DNA of 64,000 nt from Synechococcus sp. RCC307. GTDB taxonomy: Bacteria > Cyanobacteriota > Cyanobacteriia > PCC-6307 > Cyanobiaceae. Of the stretch, positions 8,853 through 17,983 are shown piece by piece (position 1 is the stretch's first letter; each line of letters opens with the position of its first letter). Where the stretch lies: contig CT978603.1 in the NCBI GenBank assembly GCA_000063525.1, positions 1,049,105-1,113,104 on the forward strand. Direction: 5' to 3'. Position numbers and translations under genes: made by a program. The notes under the pieces are model-generated. The model saw nothing but the letters and a program-made list of their open reading frames with translations. It made no database searches and was not told the origin of the DNA.

Positions 8853-9539
8853 ATGGATTTCACCCCTTATCTGGACACCTTTCAGTCCTCCAGCTTGGGG
8901 GAAGCCCTGCTCTCAGTCTCGGTCGATGGAAAGATTGCCTTGGCCATGAAGGGCCGCTTCTTTCTGCGGTGTTTTTGTGAAAGCTTTGAACATCAAAACT
9001 TGATTGGTTGCGCTGTAACTGATGCCAAAAGCTGCTTGCATTATCTAAAAGAGCAGGATTTTCAGCTTCTGATCTGCACCGATTTTTTGGAAAATGGCAA
9101 CGGCTTTGAGTTGGTCCACGAAGCTCGCAAACTGCAGCCCAGCCTTAAAACGGTTGTTTTAGCGCTCGGCGATGTGATTCCGGTTGAATTTAGTGACGCT
9201 GACTGGCTTCAGGCCGTTGTTGCTGAAGCTGATTTTGTTGATGATCAAAAACCACTTGAAGCGGCAATTATTGCTGTCATGGGAAATCACGGCTACCGCA
9301 GCGTTTCCCTGCGCTCAGGCCAATTGCCGTATCTCAGCTGTCCGCGGCTCACACCCCGTGAATATGAGGTGCTTGATTTGCTGGCCAGTGGCTTGAGTGA
9401 TCGTGAAATCGCTGAAAAGCTGATTGTGAGTGAAGAAACCTCCAGGACTTACACCAAACGGTTGTTGAGAACCCTCGAAGTCAACAACAGGGTTCAGGCG
9501 GTTTTGAAAGGAATGCGATGTGGGATGGTCAAAATCTGA
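8853..9539 (+). CDS. NarL/LuxR-type regulator with degenerate receiver domain
   Basis: A 228-residue two-domain protein. The C-terminal part is a clear LuxR HTH (LTPREYEVLDLLASGLSDREIAEKL and VSEETSRTYTKRLLRTLEV). The N-terminal part folds like a receiver: Asp77 in LLICTDFLENGNGFEL sits where the phospho-acceptor should be, but the early acidic pair is missing (SVDGKIALAM) and the conserved late lysine is replaced (ADFVDDQKP). It may therefore work without normal phosphotransfer. AAGG lies two bases before the ATG and TTGATAAAT upstream is a possible -10. G+C is low here too (28 of 60 in line 9061-9120). No histidine kinase is adjacent. Confidence 0.82.
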   Translation: MDFTPYLDTFQSSSLGEALLSVSVDGKIALAMKGRFFLRCFCESFEHQNLIGCAVTDAKSCLHYLKEQDFQLLICTDFLENGNGFELVHEARKLQPSLKTVVLALGDVIPVEFSDADWLQAVVAEADFVDDQKPLEAAIIAVMGNHGYRSVSLRSGQLPYLSCPRLTPREYEVLDLLASGLSDREIAEKLIVSEETSRTYTKRLLRTLEVNNRVQAVLKGMRCGMVKI

Positions 9540-9547
9540 GCACCTCG

Positions 9548-10879
9548 TCACCCCATGGTCACGAACTCTTCTGAAATGCTGGGGTGAAGGGCCATGGTGC
9601 GATCGAAATCGGCCTTGGTGGCCCCCATGCCCAAGGCGATGGCGCCCATCTGAATGATTTCAGCGGCATGGCTGCCAACCATGTGGCATCCCAACACCCG
9701 ATCGCTGCTGCTTTCCACCACAAGCTTGAGCAAACAACGGGGACCACGCTTCGGCAGGGCTTGGTGCATGTCACGGAATCGGGCTTTGTGGATGGTGATG
9801 GCATCAGCGCCGTAGCGTTCTTTGGCGTCCTCTTCGCTCAAACCAACACTGGCCAGTTCCGGTTGCGTAAACACCGCTGTGGCCACCAAGTCATGGTTCA
9901 CCGTGCGTGTGCCAGCGGCGAACAAAGCATCGGCAACGGCGCGACCCTCATCGATCGCCACGGGGGTCAAGTTGATGCGATCGGTGACATCACCAACGGC
10001 ATAAATGTGGGGAACGTTGGTGCGTTGATGTGCATCAACAGCGATGCGATGCCCGTCATGGTCAATGCCCGCCTTCTCCAGGGCCAGCGGCTTGAGGAAG
10101 GCTTTCCGGCCTGCGGCCTGCAACACCACATCAGCCTCAAGAGCGGTGTCGCCACAGCGCAACACCATGCCCCTCTGGGGCTGCTCGATTGCGGTGGGCT
10201 GCAATCCAAAACGCAGTGTGATGCCAAGTTCTTCCATGCCCTCGCGCACCGCATCAGAGAGTTCTTGGTCAAAGCCTTTGAGGATGCGATCACCGCGGAT
10301 CACCTGGGTGACGGCCACCCCCAAGCCTTGGAGGATGCAGGCGAATTCACAGGCGATGTAGCCAGCTCCAATGATCAAAATTGAGCTGGGCAGCTTTTTT
10401 TGAACAAAGAGGTCATCACTGATCCAGCCAAGCTCACCTCCAGGAATCGCCAGCCGTTGTGGCCTGCCGCCCACAGCCACCATGATCTGACGAGCTGTGA
10501 ACTGCTGATCACCGACTTGAACGGTGTGGGCATCCACGAATTCGCCCCAGCCCGTGATCAGTTCCACCCCAGCGTTTGCCAGGGCCTTGATGTGGATGCC
10601 GTTGAGCCGGTCCACCTCCTGGCGAACGTTCTCCAGCAGCACTGAGCTGTTGCAGTCCGTGTTGCCAACAGCCCAGCCATAGCTGGCGGCATTGCTGAGA
10701 ATCTCGCGGTATTCCGATCCGTAGACCAGCAGCTTTTTGGGCACGCAGCCGCGGATGACGCAGGTGCCTCCAACGCGGTCACCCTCAATGATTCCGACCT
10801 TGGCACCATGACGTGCTGCACGTTTGGCACTGGCCAGACCGCCAGAGCCAGCGCCGATGACGAGCAAGTCAAAGTCCAT
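9548..10879 (-). CDS. gor: Glutathione reductase
   Basis: NADPH-dependent flavoprotein that keeps glutathione reduced. The FAD site is LLVIGAGSGGLASAKRAARHG; the redox disulfide is Cys40-Cys45 in GGTCVIRGCVPKK; the NADPH fold is IIGAGYIACEFACI; FAD contacts continue at IYAVGDVTD; the catalytic C-terminal histidine is in LHPSISEEFV. Length 443 matches the family. At the NADPH-phosphate site, VIRGDRILKGFD has Arg then Lys where the E. coli enzyme has two arginines. It faces the luxR-type gene tail to tail (eight bases apart) and is divergent from the photolyase gene by 41 bases. Confidence 0.93.
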   Translation of the reverse strand: MDFDLLVIGAGSGGLASAKRAARHGAKVGIIEGDRVGGTCVIRGCVPKKLLVYGSEYREILSNAASYGWAVGNTDCNSSVLLENVRQEVDRLNGIHIKALANAGVELITGWGEFVDAHTVQVGDQQFTARQIMVAVGGRPQRLAIPGGELGWISDDLFVQKKLPSSILIIGAGYIACEFACILQGLGVAVTQVIRGDRILKGFDQELSDAVREGMEELGITLRFGLQPTAIEQPQRGMVLRCGDTALEADVVLQAAGRKAFLKPLALEKAGIDHDGHRIAVDAHQRTNVPHIYAVGDVTDRINLTPVAIDEGRAVADALFAAGTRTVNHDLVATAVFTQPELASVGLSEEDAKERYGADAITIHKARFRDMHQALPKRGPRCLLKLVVESSSDRVLGCHMVGSHAAEIIQMGAIALGMGATKADFDRTMALHPSISEEFVTMG

Positions 10880-10920
10880 GCAGTGCGCGACAGGATGACC
10901 CCCATCTTGCGCGTGATCTG

Positions 10921-12447
10921 ATGGCCATCGCCATCTGGGTTCTCAATGACCAGCTGCATCAGGCCCAGGCAGCCCTAGCCAGCTATGAACCCGGCGAGGC
11001 CTCGGTGGTGTTTGTGGAGGCTGAAGCTCTGCTGCGGGTGCGGCCTCACCTGCAAAAACAAATCCTGTTCTGGAGCGCACAACGACATTTCGCGGCCGAA
11101 TTGCAGACAGCTGGTTGGGACGTGCATCAGCTGGAGGCGGTGTCCCACGCCGAAGCTCTGATTCCTTGGTTGAAGCAACAGGGCATCAGCCGTTTGGTGG
11201 TGATGGCACCACCGGATCGGCCGATTCGCCAAGCCATTGAACGCTTATCCCAACAACCGGAGTGGCCCTGCGAGCTGGAGTGGATTGAGAACAACCAATT
11301 CCTTTGGATAGCAGAGGAATTCAGTCGTTGGGCCGGCAGCAAAAAGCAGCTCCGCATGGAGTTCTTTTATCGGGAGGGGCGACGTCGCTTCGACGTGCTG
11401 ATGGATGGGGACCAGCCCCAAGGCGGTCAGTGGAACTTTGACCAAGACAACCGCAAGCCGCCACCGAAAGGCCTTGAGGGGCCTGAGCCCCTGTGGTTTG
11501 AGCCCGACGCGATCACCAGCGCTGTGATCTCCAAGCTCAACCGCTTGGCTGAGCGCTACGAGCTCCCTGGCACGAGCGACCCCTTCCGCTGGGGCGTGAG
11601 CCAACAGCAAGCGCAGGAGGTGCTGGAGCACTTCATCGCCACTCGCCTCGAGGGTTTTGGTCCCTACCAAGACGCCATGGTCAGCGGCCAGCCCACCCTG
11701 TGGCATGCGCTGATCAGCCCCTACATCAATCTCGGTTTGCTCCAGCCCTTGGCCGTGATTCGCCAGCTTGAGCACGCCGGGCGTGAACGCGAGATTCCTT
11801 TGGCAAGCCTGGAAGGTGTGATCAGGCAGCTCCTGGGTTGGCGTGAATTCACCCATGGTCTCTATCACCATTTCGGCGAGGACTACAGCCACAGCAATGC
11901 CTTAGAGGCTCTGGAGCCTCTACCGGAGTTTTTGCATCAGCTGGGGGGCAGTGGAATGGGCTGCGTTGACACCGTGCTGGGTGAACTCAACGAGCGGGGC
12001 TATGCCCACCACATTCAGCGCTTGATGGTGCTCACCAACTTGGGCTTGATGGCGGGTTGGAATCCCCAAGACCTCACCAGCTGGTTTCAAGCTCAATTTG
12101 TCGATGCCCACCACTGGGTGATGCAAACCAATGTTTTAGGGATGGGACTCTGGGCTGATGGCGGCCGGCTGGGCAGCAAGCCCTATGCCGCCAGCGGCCG
12201 CTACATCAACAAGATGAGCACCTATTGCAAGGGCTGCCGCTTTGATCAAACCAAGCGCAGTGGCCCTGAGGCTTGTCCCTTCAACGTTCTCTATTGGGAT
12301 TTCATGGCGCGCCACCAAGAGCGTTTCCGCAACCATCCGCGCATGGCCCTGATGATTCGCCAGCTCGATCGCATCGACCCAGCGGAGCTTGAAGCGATCC
12401 GATCAACGGCATGCGGGCTTGAATGGGCTCAACCCCCTGCTGCCTGA
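10921..12447 (+). CDS. Fe-S cluster bacterial cryptochrome / (6-4) photolyase (DPRP family)
   Basis: A 508-residue flavoprotein of the prokaryotic FeS-BCP/CryPro group, expected to repair (6-4) photoproducts or act as a light sensor. The N-terminal DPRP domain starts IAIWVLNDQLHQAQAALA. The four cluster cysteines are Cys348 (GMGCVDTV), Cys436 and Cys439 (YCKGC) and Cys452 (EACPFN); their spacing matches, as I recall, the cluster ligands of Agrobacterium PhrB. The FAD-binding helical domain lies between. The stop overlaps hemJ (TGATG), so the light-related enzyme and a tetrapyrrole oxidase are translationally coupled. Confidence 0.9.
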   Translation: MAIAIWVLNDQLHQAQAALASYEPGEASVVFVEAEALLRVRPHLQKQILFWSAQRHFAAELQTAGWDVHQLEAVSHAEALIPWLKQQGISRLVVMAPPDRPIRQAIERLSQQPEWPCELEWIENNQFLWIAEEFSRWAGSKKQLRMEFFYREGRRRFDVLMDGDQPQGGQWNFDQDNRKPPPKGLEGPEPLWFEPDAITSAVISKLNRLAERYELPGTSDPFRWGVSQQQAQEVLEHFIATRLEGFGPYQDAMVSGQPTLWHALISPYINLGLLQPLAVIRQLEHAGREREIPLASLEGVIRQLLGWREFTHGLYHHFGEDYSHSNALEALEPLPEFLHQLGGSGMGCVDTVLGELNERGYAHHIQRLMVLTNLGLMAGWNPQDLTSWFQAQFVDAHHWVMQTNVLGMGLWADGGRLGSKPYAASGRYINKMSTYCKGCRFDQTKRSGPEACPFNVLYWDFMARHQERFRNHPRMALMIRQLDRIDPAELEAIRSTACGLEWAQPPAA

Positions 12448-13031
12448 TGGCCCTGAGCCTTCCGCCCGAGAGTTACCTGTGGTTCAAAACCTTCCACATC
12501 ATTGGTGTGGTGGTTTGGTTTGCCGGGCTGTTCTATCTCGTGCGGCTGTTCATTTATCACGTGGAAGCCGCTGAGCAGGAACAGCCGATTCGCGGGGCCT
12601 TTGAGCAGCAATACGGCTTGATGGAGCGCAGGCTGGCCAACATCATCACCACCCCGGGGATGGCGGTGGCTGTCAGTTGTGCGGTGGGCTTGTTGGTGGT
12701 GAACCCCAGCTGGCTGCAGCAGAGTTGGATGCACGCGAAGCTACTGTTTGTGGCCTTTTTGCTCGGCTACCACTGGCTTTGTTATCGCCTGATGGGTCAG
12801 CTGCAGCGGGGCGACTGCAACTGGAGTGGACGGCAGCTGAGGGCACTCAACGAGTTGCCCACCTTGCTGCTGGTGATTGTGGTGCTGTTGGTGGTCTTCA
12901 AGCAGCAGTTCCCCACCGGTGCTGCCACCTGGCTCACCGTTGGTTTGGTGGTGTTCATGGCCGCCTCGATTCAGTTTTATGCCCGCTGGCGCCGGCTTCG
13001 TGCTGAGCGGGAGGCTGCCCATGCCGGTTGA
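12447..13031 (+). CDS. hemJ: Protoporphyrinogen IX oxidase HemJ
   Basis: Oxygen-dependent membrane enzyme converting protoporphyrinogen IX to protoporphyrin IX, the usual form in cyanobacteria. The 194-residue protein has four to five hydrophobic helices, with the conserved histidine and tryptophan region WFKTFHIIGVVVWFAGLFYL at the start, LMERRLANIITTPGM in the middle and HAKLLFVAFLLGYHW later, all HemJ features. ATG 12447 overlaps the photolyase TGA. Its own 3' end overlaps the next ATG by 11 bases, giving a three-gene operon. Confidence 0.9.
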   Translation: MALSLPPESYLWFKTFHIIGVVVWFAGLFYLVRLFIYHVEAAEQEQPIRGAFEQQYGLMERRLANIITTPGMAVAVSCAVGLLVVNPSWLQQSWMHAKLLFVAFLLGYHWLCYRLMGQLQRGDCNWSGRQLRALNELPTLLLVIVVLLVVFKQQFPTGAATWLTVGLVVFMAASIQFYARWRRLRAEREAAHAG

Positions 13032-13677
13032 TCAACACCCACTGCGATCGGTCCTGGAGACAGTTGATCCCAACAGTTGTCCGACGCGGCTGAATTTTCA
13101 TTGCCACAGCCTCTGCAGCGACGGCAGCCTCTCTCCCGCTCAAATTGCTGACCAGGCCGTTGAAATCGGTCTTGAGCACATGGCGGTGACCGACCACCAC
13201 AGCGTTGCTGCTTGGGATCCCATGCAACAGCGCCTGAGCGAATGGAGCGAAGCAGGCCATTCGGTGCCAACTCTCTGGAGCGGCTGTGAGATCAGCTGCG
13301 TTCTAGAGACCTGCTTGGTGCACGTCCTCGCCTTGGGCTACGAGCGCAACCACAGCGCGATGGCCCCCTATCTGCAGGGTGATGCCGTGATTGGAGAGCA
13401 ACTGGAGGCTGCCGCAGTTGTTGAGGCGATTCATGCCAGTTCCGGCCTGGCCGTATTGGCCCATCCAGCCCGGTATCGGCTTGGCTTTAAGCCCTTGATG
13501 CGGGCCGCCGCCGCTTTGGGTTTCGACGGGGCGGAATGCTGGTACGACTATGAAATGCAACCCCAGTGGCGACCCAGTCCATTGATCTGCGAACACAAGG
13601 CATCACTGGCTGGCGATCTCAACCTTTTGCAGACCTGTGGCACCGATAGCCACGGTTTAAGCCTCAAAGGCCGCTAA
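13021..13677 (+). CDS. PHP-domain phosphoesterase
   Basis: A 218-residue metal-dependent phosphoesterase of the PHP superfamily. Metal-binding motifs appear in order: NFHCHSLCSDGSLSP, HMAVTDHHSV, LAHPARYR and GTDSHG. It is shorter than typical TrpH/YciV proteins (about 290 residues) but keeps all four motifs, so it is probably active. The substrate is unknown; nucleotide or RNA phosphates are likely from family precedent. The ATG lies inside the last codons of hemJ. Confidence 0.85.
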   Translation: MPVDQHPLRSVLETVDPNSCPTRLNFHCHSLCSDGSLSPAQIADQAVEIGLEHMAVTDHHSVAAWDPMQQRLSEWSEAGHSVPTLWSGCEISCVLETCLVHVLALGYERNHSAMAPYLQGDAVIGEQLEAAAVVEAIHASSGLAVLAHPARYRLGFKPLMRAAAALGFDGAECWYDYEMQPQWRPSPLICEHKASLAGDLNLLQTCGTDSHGLSLKGR

Positions 13678-13702
13678 ATTCGGCGGATTCTTATGGACAG
13701 TT

Positions 13703-14296
13703 ATGGGTCTGTTTGATCGCTTCCGCCAAAAGCCTGGTGAGTCTGAAGGTGGAGATAAGAGCTTTTTCCTAGATGCTGATAAATCCAGCAGCCTGGGTGA
13801 TGTGGATTTCATGCGCCGCTCCAACACAATCCGCCGCACCTTCCCTGGCACGGCTGAAAACCCTGGGATGAAAGAGCGCATCGAAGAGGTTGCTTCGATG
13901 GAAGCCCAGATGGCCAAGGTCTCCGAGGGCCTGCCCGAAGCTGGTGGTAATCAGTCCGTTGCACGCGTCGATCCCGGTGTCCCCAAACCGGTGAAAAAGA
14001 CCTTCGCCCAGCCGATGTCCCAGCAAGAGCTGAAGGAGCGCATGAAGGGATCAGCCCTGGGCACCAACGTGCCGGGCACCAGTTCCAAATCCGCGCCGGT
14101 TGCCAGTTCAACGCCGGCTCCTGCAGCCCAACCCAGTCAGCCCGCGGCTGCCCCCCAGATGGCCCCTGTTCCGCCAATGCCGACCGTTGGCAGTGGCAAC
14201 GCTCCGGCGCCCAAGTCTGCTCCCAGCAGCGCTCCTGGCTCCGCCAAGCCTGGCTCGATTGATCCTTTCAAGGACATGCTCAAGGACATGCGCTGA
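13703..14296 (+). CDS. Conserved hypothetical protein, Ala/Pro-rich linker
   Basis: A 197-residue protein with a conserved N-terminal region (MGLFDRFRQKPGESEGGDKS; VDFMRRSNTIRRTFPGTAE), a short middle helix, then a low-complexity Ala/Pro/Ser stretch from about residue 125 to 185 and a short conserved end (DPFKDMLKDMR). No membrane segment. The two conserved ends joined by a flexible linker suggest an adaptor. I do not recognise the family. It ends two bases before the convergent cobN stop. Confidence 0.7.
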   Translation: MGLFDRFRQKPGESEGGDKSFFLDADKSSSLGDVDFMRRSNTIRRTFPGTAENPGMKERIEEVASMEAQMAKVSEGLPEAGGNQSVARVDPGVPKPVKKTFAQPMSQQELKERMKGSALGTNVPGTSSKSAPVASSTPAPAAQPSQPAAAPQMAPVPPMPTVGSGNAPAPKSAPSSAPGSAKPGSIDPFKDMLKDMR

Positions 14297-14298
14297 GT

Positions 14299-17200
14299 TC
14301 AGCGCTGATTGCCTGTTTCAATTTGCTGCTCACTACTGAGCACCAAAGCTCGCAATTCATCGAGTTGTTGTGGATCGGCTGATTCCCAGAGACCGCGGTT
14401 ATTGGCCTCGAGCAGTCGTTCAGCCATATCCCGCAGGGCCCAGGGGTTGTGCGTTCTGAGGTGGTTCAGCACGGCCTCCGACTGCAACCACTGCTTGCAG
14501 ACTTCGCTGTAGGCCCAATCGGGCACCACATTGGTGCAGGCGTCATAGGCGAAGAGGTAATCAAGGCTGGCGGCCAGTTCAAAACCGCCTTTGTAGCCGT
14601 GTTTGGCCATCCCTTGAATCCAGCGCGGATTCAGCAATCGGCTGCGGATCACCTTGTCGAGTTCCTGCTGTAAGGGCTTGGGCTTGGGTCGTTCTGGGCG
14701 GCTGTGGTCACCAAACCAGAGGGCAGGGGTTTCGCCTTTCAGGGTCCCAACAGCGGCGGCTAGGCCCCCTTGAAACTGGTAGTAGTCATCGGAATCGAGC
14801 AGGTCATGCTCGCGGTTGTCCTGGTTGTGCAGGATCAGCTCAACCTGGCGCAGGCGATCTTCCAGCCCTCTGCGGTCTTTGAGGGGTTCACCGGCTTTGC
14901 CGTAATCCCATTGACTCCAGTTCAAAAAGGCCTCGGCCAGATCCGATCGCTCATCCCATTGGCCGGAATCGATGAGGCCTTGCAGTCCAGCGCCATAGGC
15001 GCCAGGCGCTGAGCCATAGATGGCACACATCCGCTGACTGGGATCGCCTTGCTGAGCGCGTACCAACTGATCGGCCTGATTGAGCCAGCCAATCAGCTGC
15101 GGAAAGGCATCACGGAAGAAGCCCGAGATCCTCACCGTCACCTCCACCCTTGGGCGACAGAGGGCGGATTCGGGAATCAACTCCAGCCCGACCATGCGCC
15201 TGCTGGGGCCATCCCAGCGGGGCCGCACACCCATCAAGGCGAGCACTTGAGCCACATCGTCACCACCGGTTCGCATGGTGCTGGTTCCCCAAATGGAGAT
15301 GGCCAAATGCTTGAGATGCTCTCCCTCCTGTTGCAGGTGCTGTTGCAACAGCGCATCGGCACTGCGGTAGCCCAGATCCCAGGCTGTTTCGGTGGGCACA
15401 CCACGTAGGTCAACCGCATAGAAATTGCGGCCCGTGGGCAACACGTCAGCGCGGCCGCGTGTCGGGGCCCCTGAGGGCCCGGCCTCCACCCGTTCGCCCC
15501 GCAATCCGGCCAACAAGTTGCGCCGTTCACTGCTGCTGCAGGCCATCAGCGCCGGTTGAATCACCCGCTGGATGTGGTGAAACGCCTGCCGCGTTTGCTC
15601 ACCTGGATATGCCGCACTGCCCTGCAAACACTGCAGCGCTAGCTGCTCCAGCACCTCCACCGCATCACCAACTTGCCTCGGCGTGGAGCGGTTGGGTTGC
15701 AGGGCAACCAAGCGCTCCTGATCTGCCGCAGAGAGAGCAATCGATTCCTGATCCGTCCAGGGATCACACTCCAAGGCCAGGTCCTCAGCGAGGGCTCGCG
15801 TTAGGCCCAGCCGCCCGGGCCCAGGACAACGGGCAATGGCCACGACCAATTCATCGAGCTGGGGTTGTTCGGGCTGACTGCCATAGATGTGCAGACCAGT
15901 GCGAATCTGCGCTTCTTTGAGTTCGCAGAGATAGCCATCGACGCTATCGAGGCGTTCTTCAAAGCTGGCCTCCGATGGGTTGAGGTTGAGCTCGCGAAGG
16001 CTCTGCTCAAGGCGTTGCCGCAGCAATTTGCGGCGTTCACTGCCCAGCTGGATGGCCTCCCAATACTCATCAACGAGCCCTTCCAGTTCGGCCAAGGGCC
16101 CATGCAGCCCAGCACGTCCCAGCGGTGGAGTGAGGTGATCGAGGATTAAGGCCTGGCTCCGCCGTTTGGCTTGGGAACCTTCACCAGGGTCGTTGACGAT
16201 GAAGGGGTAGAGATGGGGCATCGGCCCCAGGCACAACTGGGGGAAACAGGCCGGGCTTTGGCCCATCCCCTTGCCGGGTAACCACTCAAGGTTGCCGTGT
16301 TTACCCAAATGGATCACGGCATGGGCGTCGAAATGCCGTTGAATCCAGATGTAGTGGGCCAGGTAGGCGTGCGTCGGCGCAAGATCAGGGGCGTGATAAT
16401 TCAGGCTCGGGTCGCGGTCATAGCCCCGCGAGGGCTGCAGGATCACGGTGACGTTGCCGTAGCGCTTCGCCGAAAGCGGAAAGCGGTCGCCATCCAAGGT
16501 TGGATCGGTGGTGGGATCGCCCCAACGCTCCAGCACGGCTGCACGCGCTTCTGGCGCAAAGCGGCTCCAGATCGCGTCGTAGTCCGCCAGCATCAGGTGC
16601 TCGCTAGCGGGGTGGTGCCACGTTTCAGGATCAGGGGTGCGGCCAGAGCTGAGCTCAGCGATCAACTCCGCACTGGTGGCAGGGATTGGGTCCTCCCCGA
16701 GCCAGTAACCCTCCTGCTGCAACCACAGCAAGATCGCTACGGCGCTGGCCGGTGTATCGAGCCCCACGCCATTGGCTAAGCGGGCATTACGCGTGGGGTA
16801 GTTGGCCAACACCAGGGCAATGCGTTTGTTGGGCTCGGGCGTATGCCGCAAGGCGATCCAACGCTTGATGAGCTCAACACTCCAGGCCACACCGGCAGGG
16901 TCGGGTTGATAGCGCTGGATGGCGCATTGCAGGGCGTCGTCTCTCTTTGCCAGCTCCTTGAAGCCGCCAATGCGGGCCATTAAACGGCCATCGAGCTCGG
17001 GCAACGCCACCTGCATGGCCAAATCCAATGGGCTCAGGCCCACGGAGCTGCTTTGCCAGCGCTGCTGACTGCCGGAGCTGATCAACAACTGAATCACGGG
17101 AACGCCGAGCTGTTGCCACAGGGGGGCCCCATCACCGGCCCGGTCCGCTTGCACCGAGGCAAACCCCGTGCAACAGATCACCGCCTCAACAGCGGCCTGG

Positions 17201-17925
17201 CAGAAGTGATCACGGACGGCCTGCTGCAGAGCCGGGTCCCGTAAACCACTCACCAACAGGATTCGCGGGCAAAGACCAGCTCGACGTAGACAGGCGGCGA
17301 TTTCCTGGAGCATCGCCGTGTCGCCACTGCTCCACAGGGCCCTGTAGGCCACCACCCCCACCGTTGGACCGTCATCGGTTTGCCAGTCGAAACAGAGCGG
17401 GTCGGGTTGCGGCTGCGGCTCAGGGGCACTGGGTGCAGCCCCGGCCAACCAGCGCTGACACCAAAGGAGCACCGCATCAATGTTGTCTGGACCTCCATGG
17501 CGCAAGCAGCTGGCTAACGCCAGGGCGGTGGTGGCAGGTTCACTGCTGAGGTCAGCCAATTCCTCGGCACCATCGGCGGTGCCGCCGAGCACCAACAGAG
17601 CGCGCTGCGGTGATTGGGCGGCCCATTCACGCAGTTGCTCCAGGCCGTAGCTCCAATGACCCCGGCCACCAAGCAACCGCACAACCACCAAGCGGGTGGA
17701 TGCCAGCGAACTGCGGATGTAGTGATCGATGGCGGCTGGATGGCTCAACGCCGCCAGGTTCAAGCCCCGCATCCAGGCGGGATCACCAGCGGCTGAGAGC
17801 CGCTGAGCAATCAGGCTGAGATCGCTATCGGCGTGACTGAGCACCAGAGCCGGCAGGGATTCCTGCTCAACCAGGACCGCATCCCCCTCGCCGGGATCCC
17901 CTGGCAGTGCTGCCAATCTGTGCAT
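14299..17925 (-). CDS. cobN: CobN-type cobaltochelatase large subunit
   Basis: A 1208-residue member of the CobN/ChlH family, the large subunit that inserts cobalt into the corrin ring in the aerobic-type pathway. Family features include PTRNARLANGVGLDTPASA, VIHLGKHGNLEWLPGKGMG, GAYGAGLQGLIDSGQW and LEANNRGLWES. The strong HLGKHGNLEW motif is metal/porphyrin-site related. No CobS or CobT lies nearby; in cyanobacteria ChlI/ChlD-type ATPases may substitute, which is inference. Start taken at ATG 17925 (MHRLAALPGDPGEGD); an upstream ATG at 17985 would overlap ilvE. It is divergent from ilvE by 58 bases. Confidence 0.92.
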   Translation of the reverse strand: MHRLAALPGDPGEGDAVLVEQESLPALVLSHADSDLSLIAQRLSAAGDPAWMRGLNLAALSHPAAIDHYIRSSLASTRLVVVRLLGGRGHWSYGLEQLREWAAQSPQRALLVLGGTADGAEELADLSSEPATTALALASCLRHGGPDNIDAVLLWCQRWLAGAAPSAPEPQPQPDPLCFDWQTDDGPTVGVVAYRALWSSGDTAMLQEIAACLRRAGLCPRILLVSGLRDPALQQAVRDHFCQAAVEAVICCTGFASVQADRAGDGAPLWQQLGVPVIQLLISSGSQQRWQSSSVGLSPLDLAMQVALPELDGRLMARIGGFKELAKRDDALQCAIQRYQPDPAGVAWSVELIKRWIALRHTPEPNKRIALVLANYPTRNARLANGVGLDTPASAVAILLWLQQEGYWLGEDPIPATSAELIAELSSGRTPDPETWHHPASEHLMLADYDAIWSRFAPEARAAVLERWGDPTTDPTLDGDRFPLSAKRYGNVTVILQPSRGYDRDPSLNYHAPDLAPTHAYLAHYIWIQRHFDAHAVIHLGKHGNLEWLPGKGMGQSPACFPQLCLGPMPHLYPFIVNDPGEGSQAKRRSQALILDHLTPPLGRAGLHGPLAELEGLVDEYWEAIQLGSERRKLLRQRLEQSLRELNLNPSEASFEERLDSVDGYLCELKEAQIRTGLHIYGSQPEQPQLDELVVAIARCPGPGRLGLTRALAEDLALECDPWTDQESIALSAADQERLVALQPNRSTPRQVGDAVEVLEQLALQCLQGSAAYPGEQTRQAFHHIQRVIQPALMACSSSERRNLLAGLRGERVEAGPSGAPTRGRADVLPTGRNFYAVDLRGVPTETAWDLGYRSADALLQQHLQQEGEHLKHLAISIWGTSTMRTGGDDVAQVLALMGVRPRWDGPSRRMVGLELIPESALCRPRVEVTVRISGFFRDAFPQLIGWLNQADQLVRAQQGDPSQRMCAIYGSAPGAYGAGLQGLIDSGQWDERSDLAEAFLNWSQWDYGKAGEPLKDRRGLEDRLRQVELILHNQDNREHDLLDSDDYYQFQGGLAAAVGTLKGETPALWFGDHSRPERPKPKPLQQELDKVIRSRLLNPRWIQGMAKHGYKGGFELAASLDYLFAYDACTNVVPDWAYSEVCKQWLQSEAVLNHLRTHNPWALRDMAERLLEANNRGLWESADPQQLDELRALVLSSEQQIETGNQR

Positions 17926-17983
17926 GGCTTGATTCTCGCTCAGCAGAGGAGGTGAGAAGATCTGCCCAGGTCTGTGTCGCTCC

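Noticed and set aside
9584-10384. A 266-codon open frame antisense to gor
   Set aside because: Composition follows the complementary strand of glutathione reductase; no start context or motif.
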